A DNA stretch of 64,000 nt from Azospirillaceae bacterium (GTDB lineage Bacteria; Pseudomonadota; Alphaproteobacteria; Azospirillales; Azospirillaceae): NCBI GenBank assembly GCA_028283825.1, contig JAPWJW010000001.1:1426001-1490000 (forward strand). The letters are read 5' to 3'. The position numbers and the translations under genes were made by a program. The notes beneath the pieces were generated by a model. It saw only the letters and a program-made list of their open reading frames with translations. It was not told the origin of the DNA and did no database searches. This document shows positions 9,867 to 17,138 of this stretch, in pieces; position 1 is the first letter of the stretch, and each line of letters opens with the position of its first letter.

Positions 9867-9972
9867 GGGGCGGGTGAATTCTGGACGGGATGATGAGGAC
9901 GCACGGTTGGGAAGCGGCAAACGGGTGGATGCCGGTGGCAAGGCCGGCGGTGATCGCGGCGAAGGATACGCT

Positions 9973-12217
9973 GTGACCAAATCCGCGACCCTGTCCACGC
10001 GGTGGGCGGCCCGTTTCCTGGGGGGCATCCTGCCGCGCCCGCTGTCGGTCCGCTGGGCCCGGCATGTCCGCTGGCGCGAGGCGATGCGCCGGCACCGGAT
10101 GACCGTGGCCTTCTGGCGGTCCCTGGCCGTGCGCCAGGCGGCACTGGCCTTGTTGTCCGCCGTGGTCATCGGCGCCGTGTTCTCCGTCATCCAGGGCATG
10201 GGGGAGGCGGAACGCGAGCGGGCCAAGTTCGCCAATGCCGGCCGCGTCATCATGGACCTGGCGGAAAACACCGCCAGCGCCGCCGTCTGGAACCTGGACC
10301 CCGATCTGGCCGCCGGCCTGGTACGCTCGATCCTGGCCATCGACGGCGTGCGGTCGGTGCGTTTTGCTTGAGGTGCCGGACCGGACCCTGGCCGGTGGCA
10401 GCAACCCCGCGCCGCCAGCGGGCGAGGATCGTCCGTTCTGGTCCGGCTGGCTGTCCGGCGCGCGCTTCAACCCCATTTTCAGCGACCTGGCCCGGACGCA
10501 GCGCCTGTTGTACCGCCCCTCCGGCCCGGCGCGCACGGGCCCCATTATCGGCCGGCTGGAATTGGAGATGGATACCAGCCGGGCGGCGACCGACTATGCC
10601 GCCTTCATCCGCGCCACCGTCCTGGGTGGCCTGCTGCGCGATCTGGCACTGGGCGTGGTGCTGGCGCTGCTGCTGCATACTTTCCTGACGCGGCCGTTGC
10701 GCGCCGTGGGATTGGCCGTGGCGCGCATGGACCCCGGCCGCGCCGGCGCCGCCCACCTGCCCGACTTCCCCCGCCAGGCCGACAACGAGTTGGGCTACCT
10801 GGTCCGTCGCTTCAATGAGGTGTTGCACCTGCTGGACCGCAGCCGGTCGGACATGGAGCAACTGGCCACCCACGACACGCTGACCGGGCTGCCCAACCGC
10901 CTGCTGCTGCAACGGCGGCTGGACACGGTGCTGAAACGCCGCGAGCGCCGGGCCTACAACCCGGAGCAGGGGGACCGGCAGGGCCGGGCCGCCGGCCGGG
11001 GCGGCATCGCACTGTTCTTCATGGATCTGGACCGCTTCAAGCACATCAACGACAGCCTGGGCCATGACGTGGGCGATCGCCTGTTGCAGGCGGTGGCGGG
11101 GCGCCTGAGGGACTGCCTGGGCGCCGACGACATGCTGGGTCGGCTGGGTGGCGACGAATTCCTGGTAGTGACGGAAACCGCGTTCGAGCCGGTGGACGCC
11201 GCCGTGCTGGCCGAACGGTTGCTGAAGGCGCTGGAGGCGCCGCTGATGGTGGAGGGTGGGCACCTGCTGCATGCCGGCGTCTCCATCGGCGTGGCGCTGG
11301 CCGCCGACGGGGCGGAGAACGCCAGCACCATGTTGCGCCAGGCCGATACCGCGCTGTACGCCGCGAAGTCCGCCGGGCGGGGGCAGTACCGCTTCTTCTC
11401 CCGCGAGATGAGCGAGCGGGCGGAAAACCGCCTGAGCACGGAATCCAACCTGCGCCAGGCGCTGGGCACCGGCTCGTTCGAACTGTTCTACCAGCCCAAG
11501 GTGCGTGCCGCCGACCGTGCCCTGGTGGGGGCCGAGGCGCTGGTGCGTTGGAAGCACGACGGCAAGCTGGTACAGCCCGGCGCCTTCATGACGGTGGCGG
11601 AGGACAGTGGCCTGATCATGGAACTGGGCAGTTGGGTGCTGGAGCAGGCCATCCGCGAGGCCACGCACTGGACCAAGCTGCTGCCCGGCTTCCACATCGC
11701 CGTCAATGTCTCCGCCCGCCAGATCATAGCACCCGGTTTTGTGGAGCGGGTGCGCGACTGCCTGTCGCGCAACGGCGTGGCGGGTGATCGTATCGAGATC
11801 GAGGTGACGGAAAGCGTCATGGTGGACAGCACCCGCTCGCTGGAGGTGCTGTGGCGCCTGAAGCGGCTGGGGGTGCGCATCGCTGTCGATGATTTCGGCA
11901 CCGGCTTCTCTTCGCTGTCCTATCTGCGGCAGATGCCCATCGACACCCTGAAGATCGACCGCACCTTCGTGCAGGACCTGCCGCGCGACAGCGCCATCGC
12001 GGCCATGATCCTGACCCTGGGTGCCCGCCTGGGTCTGGAGGTGGTGGCCGAGGGCGTGGAGCGGGAGGAACAGCTGATGTGGCTGGTGGCCGAAGGTTGC
12101 CCCGTCGTCCAGGGTTTCTTCATCGCCGAGCCCATGCCCGCCCGCCAACTGGAGACCCGCTTCCTCCACCCCGTGCTGATGGCGCAGGAGGAAGAGCGGA
12201 CGGGGCGCAGCGCGTAG
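9973..12217 (+). pseudogene. GGDEF-EAL cyclic-di-GMP enzyme with periplasmic sensor, interrupted by a one-base frameshift
   Basis: The gene begins at GTG 9973, six bases after GAAGGA. Its first part runs in one frame to TGA 10369-10371: membrane helix, then sensor start (NTASAAVWNLDPDLA, DGVRSVR). The continuation (LLEVPDRTLAGG and onward) is in the next frame from 10364. Removing one T from the TTTT run at 10362-10365 restores GVRSVRLLEVPD without a gap, so this is a single-base insertion or a sequencing error. Downstream are a second membrane helix, HAMP, an intact GGDEF domain (LGGDEF near 11147) and an intact EAL domain (EALVRW at 11534, VDDFGTGFSSL, KIDRTFV, AEGVE). As written the enzyme is split. 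A sensorless fragment could only come from an internal start. Confidence 0.85.
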
Positions 12218-12218
12218 C

Positions 12219-12554
12219 TTATTCGCCGCCCTTCGGTCCCCAGAACAGCGCCCAGGTGGCGAAGTCGTCGCTGAAATCTTCAAAGCGATGTTCCGTGCCG
12301 GCCTCCACAAACAACAGGTCGTGCGGCTGGAAGGGGCGGCGCTCGCCGTTCTTCATGAAAATGCCCGTGCCGCTGATCACCACATAGATTTCATCGCGCG
12401 CGTGGGGGCCTTGCGGGTCATGGCCGCGCGGGCTGTACATGCCCACCTTCATGGTGCCGTGCTCCAGCAAATACTGGAACCGCTCCCCCACCGGCACGTC
12501 GGGCAGGGTGGCCAGGGCTTGGGCGGCGCTGAGGTGCCAGGGTTGGTCAGACAT
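12219..12554 (-). CDS. Small cupin-domain protein
   Basis: The protein has 111 residues from ATG 12554, with GGAGG upstream. A longer in-frame ATG at 12593 would add a tail without homology. The cupin core is clear: HARDEIYVVISGTG supplies a metal-binding His and Glu, and the second motif runs through DLLFVEAGTEHRF with its His. Such single cupins bind a metal or a small ligand. The substrate is unknown. The gene converges on the GGDEF-EAL gene with one base between the stop codons. No partner gene is evident. Confidence 0.85.
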   Translation of the reverse strand: MSDQPWHLSAAQALATLPDVPVGERFQYLLEHGTMKVGMYSPRGHDPQGPHARDEIYVVISGTGIFMKNGERRPFQPHDLLFVEAGTEHRFEDFSDDFATWALFWGPKGGE

Positions 12555-12778
12555 GGGGGATGGCCTCCAGCTCAAGGCGAGGAAAATCGGCAACCAAGAG
12601 AAGCATTAACTATTGTGTAAGATTCGATAAGATCTTGAGAATGGGATTCTATCACTTAATAGTGTATAAATTTATTTTAGAACATCTTATGAGGGTGTTC
12701 CATCGGCGATAATTGGGTAGGCACCCATGCCCGGCGCCTGGGACGTGGCGGGCAATAGCTTAAGGGAGGTTCAGGATC

Positions 12779-14056
12779 ATGGCACTTGACCCGTGGCAGA
12801 CCGTTTTCCAATGCTCGATGCTGTCCAACACCGCTGGCATGAAATACTACACGCAGCCGAAGAGTAATCCGTCGGCGTTACAGGATGCCGAGACGGCGAT
12901 GCTGGCGGACATTAACGCGGCCATCGCGGCGGGCATCCCCAGCGGCTGGACGGTGGCGTGGGGGCCTGCGGTTTATTGTGTTGGTTCCATCCCGTGGAAA
13001 GATAAGGACGGCACGCTGTATTTCACGCCGACCAACGCCGTCGTGATCTTCTCCACCACCGATTCAGCCGGCGCCACGACCTATGTGGTGGCCTTGGCGG
13101 CGACCAACGGCCTGTCGGTGGTTGACTGGCTGAAGGAGGATTTCAACGTCGGAACCATGGTGGACTGGGCGACGGCGATGAAGGGATGGGGGGCGAACTA
13201 CACCGCGACCACAGCCGCCCATATTTCGACGGCGACGAACACCGGCATCACCAATGTGCTGACGCAGCTTCAGTCCGGCGGCCAGAATATCATCCAGTTC
13301 CTGAACAGCGTCACCACCACGAACAACACCCTTATCTTCACCGGCCACTCCCTCGCGGGCGCGCTCTCGCCCACGCTGACGGCGGCTTGCTTCGATGCCG
13401 TGGCCCCGCTGGTCACCAACAAGAACTTCGCCGTCGGATCCACCATGGTCTATCCGACCGCCGGTGCCACGCCGGGGGATGGCGCCTTCTCCCAACAGTT
13501 CGCGGCATTGGGATTGGGCGGCGAGGACGGTTCAGAGTATTGGCAGAAGTGGAACAAGGACCTGTGGAACGTCCTGGACGTTGTTCCTCATGCCTGGCAG
13601 ACCGTGGTCAAGGTGGGGGAACTCGTCATCCACCAGCCGCAATCGCCTTATGTGCAGGAGATCGAGGCCACCTATACGGCATCGAATGCGTACACCAGCA
13701 CCGCCGACAAGGTCGCCATCACCGCCTTGATCGGGACAGCGGCATTGAATTCCATCAATGGTTCCATTTCGGGCAAGTCCTGGTACACGGCCCTGCCCAA
13801 CGCGCCGCTGACCAACGCCTTCTATTACGGTTATCCGGGTGACGGCGGGGTGACCAATGTCGTGACCCAGGCCCAGGCCCAGGCGCTGGGCTACACAGGC
13901 ACGGGCACCTTGGTGCCCTGGGACATGCAGTTCCTGTATCAGCACGTGCAGGCTTATGGGCAGATGATCCTGGGGAACGCCCCGCCCATCGTCGTCCAGC
14001 CCAAGAAACTGAAAACGGCGGAGGAGCCGGCGGCCGCGGACCTGGCGCTGGTCTGA
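12779..14056 (+). CDS. Lipase class 3-like alpha/beta hydrolase
   Basis: The protein has 425 residues. AGGGAGGT lies nine bases before ATG 12779. The nucleophile elbow FTGHSLAGALSP places Ser191 as in fungal-type class 3 lipases. NVLDVVPHAW resembles the block carrying the catalytic Asp, and a C-terminal His (QHVQAYG) is a candidate third member. No signal peptide is visible, so it is either intracellular or exported by another route. The Asn/Thr-rich composition differs from its neighbours. About 185 bp of AT-rich sequence precedes it, and a strong shared terminator follows. The substrate (triacylglycerol, polyester or phospholipid) cannot be told. Confidence 0.85.
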   Translation: MALDPWQTVFQCSMLSNTAGMKYYTQPKSNPSALQDAETAMLADINAAIAAGIPSGWTVAWGPAVYCVGSIPWKDKDGTLYFTPTNAVVIFSTTDSAGATTYVVALAATNGLSVVDWLKEDFNVGTMVDWATAMKGWGANYTATTAAHISTATNTGITNVLTQLQSGGQNIIQFLNSVTTTNNTLIFTGHSLAGALSPTLTAACFDAVAPLVTNKNFAVGSTMVYPTAGATPGDGAFSQQFAALGLGGEDGSEYWQKWNKDLWNVLDVVPHAWQTVVKVGELVIHQPQSPYVQEIEATYTASNAYTSTADKVAITALIGTAALNSINGSISGKSWYTALPNAPLTNAFYYGYPGDGGVTNVVTQAQAQALGYTGTGTLVPWDMQFLYQHVQAYGQMILGNAPPIVVQPKKLKTAEEPAAADLALV

Positions 14057-14072
14057 GACGTGCCGTACAGCG

Positions 14073-14107
14073 AAAAGGCCGCCGGGAATGTCCCGGCGGC
14101 CTTTTTT
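14073..14107. terminator. Strong bidirectional terminator between lipase and ald
   Basis: An 11-bp perfect stem GGCCGCCGGGA/TCCCGGCGGCC (14077-14087 with 14091-14101) has a 3-base loop, AAAA on the left and TTTTTT on the right. It can therefore stop transcription from both convergent genes. Confidence 0.93.
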
Positions 14108-14132
14108 CTGTCGACGTGCTGAACCCGCGGGA

Positions 14133-15248
14133 TCAGGCGATGGCCTTCTCCGCCGGCAGATAGCGGGCGTCGCCCTCTTCCACCAGGGCGGGATGGGTCA
14201 GCTTGCCACGGAACACGTTCAGGCCGTTGCGCAGGTGCACGTCGTCGGCCAGCGCCTGGTTCCAACCCTTGTCGGCCAGGGCCAGGACGAAGGGGGCGGT
14301 CGCGTTGTTCAGCGCGAAGGTGGACGTGCGGGCCACGGCGCCCGGCATGTTGGCCACGCAATAGTGGATGACGCCGTCGACCACGTAGGTGGGATCGGCG
14401 TGCGTGGTGGCGTGCGAGGTCTCAAAGCAGCCGCCCTGGTCGATGGACACGTCCACCAGCACGCTGCCGTGGCGCATCTTGGCCACCATTTCCTTGGTGA
14501 CGACCTTGGGCGCGTTGGCGCCCGGCACCAGCACGGCGCCGATCACCAGGTCGGCGTCCAGCACGCTCTTCTCGATGGTGTCGAGGTTGGCGTACAGGGT
14601 GTTGACGCGGCGGCCGTACTGTTGGTCGATCTGGCGCAGCCGGTCCAGCGACTTGTCCAGCACGGTCACTTCCGCCTCCAGGCCCACGGCCATGCGGGCG
14701 GCGTTGATGCCGACCACGCCGCCGCCGATCACCACCACCTTGGCGGCCGGGGTGCCGGGCACGCCGCCCAGCAGGATGCCGTTGCCGCCGTAGCTCTTCT
14801 CCAGGCACTTCGCGCCGGCCTGGATGGACATGCGGCCGGCGACCTCGCTCATCGGCGCCAGCAGGGGCAGGCCGCCGCGCACGTCGGTCACGGTCTCATA
14901 GGCGATGCAGATGGCGCCGGAGGCCAGCAGCAGCTCGGTCTGTTCCGGATCGGGCGCCAGGTGCAGATAGGTGAACAGCACCTGGCCGGGGCGCAGCATG
15001 CGGCACTCATGTGGCTGCGGCTCCTTCACCTTCACGATCATGTCGGCCTTGGCGAAGATTTCTTCCGCTGTGTCGGCCAGGGTGGCGCCGGCCGCCAGGT
15101 ACTGGTCGTCGGTCAGGCCGATGGCCGCACCGGCGTTCTTCTGCACCACGACGCTGTGGCCGTGGACCACCAGCTGGCGCACGTTGGCCGGGATGAGACC
15201 GACGCGGTATTCGTGGTTTTTGATTTCCTTGGGAACGCCGACCAGCAT
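14133..15248 (-). CDS. ald: Alanine dehydrogenase
   Basis: The protein has 371 residues, full length for the family, beginning [17 protein letters not shown] as in classical Ald. It catalyses NAD-dependent interconversion of L-alanine with pyruvate and ammonium in the cytoplasm. Visible marks are the substrate region ([15 protein letters not shown]), the catalytic-region His-95-type motif TYLHLAPD, and the Rossmann segment [16 protein letters not shown]. An Lrp/AsnC regulator is divergently transcribed from about 170 bp away. This is the usual arrangement for alanine-inducible ald. Confidence 0.96.
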   Translation of the reverse strand: MLVGVPKEIKNHEYRVGLIPANVRQLVVHGHSVVVQKNAGAAIGLTDDQYLAAGATLADTAEEIFAKADMIVKVKEPQPHECRMLRPGQVLFTYLHLAPDPEQTELLLASGAICIAYETVTDVRGGLPLLAPMSEVAGRMSIQAGAKCLEKSYGGNGILLGGVPGTPAAKVVVIGGGVVGINAARMAVGLEAEVTVLDKSLDRLRQIDQQYGRRVNTLYANLDTIEKSVLDADLVIGAVLVPGANAPKVVTKEMVAKMRHGSVLVDVSIDQGGCFETSHATTHADPTYVVDGVIHYCVANMPGAVARTSTFALNNATAPFVLALADKGWNQALADDVHLRNGLNVFRGKLTHPALVEEGDARYLPAEKAIA

Positions 15249-15421
15249 GATTTTTCTCCTGGTGCCTCTGGGTGCCAGAGGGGTTGGGCGCCGCCTGTCC
15301 GGTCGCGCAACCGTTGCCTCGATTTCGGGAAAGAGGATACGGCGGATGGCCGGCGCATGTCCTTGCGTTCAAGGGCATGCGGTGCGCACAATGCACAAGG
15401 AACCATCGTCTGGAACTTAAT

Positions 15422-15928
15422 ATGCGGCAGACTCTGCGAACATCCGTCCTGGATAGGATTGATCGTGCCATCCTGGCCCGTTTGCAGGAACAGGGCCGCA
15501 CGCCGAATTCGGAGCTGGCGGGCCATGTCAACCTGTCGGAAAGCGCCTGCCTGCGCCGGGTCAAGGCGATGGAGGAGGCAGGCATCATCAGCGGCTACAC
15601 CGCCATCCTGGACCCGGCCTCCTGCGGCCGGCCGGAAAGCGTGTTCGTGCAGGTGACGCTGGAAAAACAGACGGAGCCCTACCTGCGCGCCTTTGAGGAG
15701 GCGCTGGCCACCTGCCCGCAGGTGATGGAGTGTTACCTGATGTCCGGCGACAGCGATTACCTGCTGCGCGTGGTGGTGGCGGGTGCCGCCGATTATGAGG
15801 CGCTGCACAACCGCATCCTGACCCGCCTGCCGGGCGTGGCCCGCGTCCATTCCAGCTTCACCCTGCGCACCGTCATGAAACGCACGGCCCTGCCGCTGGC
15901 CGATATCGTCACTGTCGGCGGCGATTGA
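15422..15928 (+). CDS. Lrp/AsnC family transcriptional regulator (probable regulator of ald)
   Basis: From ATG 15422 the protein has 168 residues: an AsnC-type helix-turn-helix at about 10-60 (DRIDRAILARLQEQG, LSESACLRRVKAME) followed by the RAM ligand domain (VFVQVTLEK, VMECYLMSGDSDYLLRV, VARVHSSF). The frame is open upstream to 15272 but shows no homology there. The ribosome binding site is weak. The gene faces away from ald, which suggests it controls ald in response to an amino acid such as alanine. The HTH, the RAM domain and the divergent layout are seen; the target is inferred. Confidence 0.92.
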   Translation: MRQTLRTSVLDRIDRAILARLQEQGRTPNSELAGHVNLSESACLRRVKAMEEAGIISGYTAILDPASCGRPESVFVQVTLEKQTEPYLRAFEEALATCPQVMECYLMSGDSDYLLRVVVAGAADYEALHNRILTRLPGVARVHSSFTLRTVMKRTALPLADIVTVGGD

Positions 15929-16037
15929 CGGGCGTCATGGCGTGGCCTAAACCGCGAACCTAACCGTTGTGAACGGTTGCGGGTCCTGCCCGCAACCCGT
16001 GTTCTTTCCAACCATTCTCCGAAGAAAGCATCCACGC

Positions 16038-16760
16038 ATGACCCAGCCTTCCGCCCCCCGCTTTGCCGGCCGCGTGGCCGTGGTCACCGGTGCCTCGCGC
16101 GGGCTGGGGGCGGCCGTCGCCAAGGGGCTGGCGGCCGAGGGCGCGCACGTCGTGCTGATCGCCCGCACCGTCGGCGGGCTGGAGGAGGTGGACGACGCCA
16201 TCCGTGCCGCCGGCGGCACCGCCACGCTGATCCCCCAGGACATGGCGGCGGATCCGGCGCAGCTGGACGTGCTGGGCCCGGCGCTGCTGGACCGCTTTGG
16301 CCGGGCGGACATCCTGGTGGCCAATGCCGGCATGCTGGGCGCCATCGGCCCCATGGCGCACGCAAACGTGAAGGAATGGGACAAGGTGCTGGCCCTGACC
16401 CTGACGGCCAACATGCGCCTGATCCGCACGCTGGACCCTTTGCTGCGCGGTTCCGACGCAGGCCGCGCCGTCTTCCTCACCGACCGTTATGGTCATGAGC
16501 CGGTGGCCTATTGGAACGCCTATGCCGTCGCCAAGGCGGGGTTGGAGATGATGGCCCTGACTTATGCGCGGGAGGTGCTGCAAAGCCCGCTGAAGGTCAA
16601 CCTGCTGGATCCCGGGCCCATGCCCACCAAGGTCCGCGCCCAGGCGTTCCCTGGCGAAAAGCCCGATACCCAGCCGCCGGTCACCCGCGTCGTGCCCACC
16701 ATCCTGGACCTGGTGGCGCCGGCCAACGCCCGGCATGGCGAGCGCATCGCCCTTTATTGA
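16038..16760 (+). CDS. Short-chain dehydrogenase/reductase family protein with altered catalytic Ser
   Basis: The protein has 240 residues from ATG 16038. It has the cofactor motif TGASRGLG (17-24), NAG at 96-98, and the active-site Tyr162-Lys166 in NAYAVAK. The Ser expected 12-14 residues before Tyr162 is missing: the segment reads FLTDRYGH, with Thr148 or Asp149 in its place. The overall sequence is closest to the YciK-like branch (PLLRGSDAGRAVF, YAVAKAGLEMMALTYAREV). Activity may be changed, or Thr148 may substitute. It stands alone between the Lrp gene and the accessory island. The substrate is unknown. Confidence 0.88.
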   Translation: MTQPSAPRFAGRVAVVTGASRGLGAAVAKGLAAEGAHVVLIARTVGGLEEVDDAIRAAGGTATLIPQDMAADPAQLDVLGPALLDRFGRADILVANAGMLGAIGPMAHANVKEWDKVLALTLTANMRLIRTLDPLLRGSDAGRAVFLTDRYGHEPVAYWNAYAVAKAGLEMMALTYAREVLQSPLKVNLLDPGPMPTKVRAQAFPGEKPDTQPPVTRVVPTILDLVAPANARHGERIALY

Positions 16761-16863
16761 TGTGATTGATTTGGGTGGGGCGGGAGGGCCGGCGGTTCAA
16801 GGCCGGCTCATGCATGGCTGGGCACCCTTACGCTCCGCAGCGTAGTGATAATGGTCACAGCCC

Positions 16864-17040
16864 GATGGGTTCGGCGGGCCTACCTTTCTCCTTGTGCCGG
16901 GGATGGCCCCAACCTGAACCGGCACCGAGACGGTGACCCAGCGTCCCGTTTCTGCTTCCCCGTCCGGCTGGGTTGCTCCCCGCGCCCAACCGGCATCTAT
17001 AAAGGCCCGCCGCTCCCCCGCAGGCGGGCCTTTTCTTTTT
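16864..17040 (+). promoter_or_regulatory. Possible structured leader RNA with competing terminator and antiterminator pairings
   Basis: The 378-bp gap 16761-17138 holds several hairpins: GTGCCGG/CCGGCAC (16894-16900 with 16919-16925) and ACCCAGC/GCTGGGT (16936-16942 with 16967-16973). The segment AGGCCCGCC at 17003-17011 can pair with either of two identical GGCGGGCCT copies: the distal one at 17023-17031, which forms the terminator, or the proximal one at 16873-16881. This is the geometry of a riboswitch or attenuator upstream of the toxin-like gene. It matches no riboswitch class I know. It might instead be a free small RNA ending at the terminator. Confidence 0.35.
17001..17040 (+). terminator. 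Rho-independent terminator upstream of the toxin-like gene
   Basis: The stem AGGCCCGCC/GGCGGGCCT (17003-17011 with 17023-17031) is followed by TTTTCTTTTT. It ends about 100 bp before the start of the toxin-like gene. Confidence 0.88.
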
Positions 17041-17138
17041 CAACCCCTTGGCAGATGGGCGGTTTGCGCCGCGGAGATCTACCCTCTGCGGAGTGGATGC
17101 GGTATATATTTACCCCCGTAAGTTGTTTGGGGGCGATC

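Noticed and set aside
10360-10372. Programmed +1 frameshift (RF2-like) at GCT TGA
   Set aside because: There is no upstream Shine-Dalgarno-like stimulator at the RF2 distance and no CTT slip codon in frame. A one-T insertion is the simpler reading.
16864-17040. Cobalamin, TPP or glycine riboswitch, or 6S RNA
   Set aside because: Compared by eye with the consensus boxes I remember, no class matched on either strand. It is kept only as an unclassified structured region.
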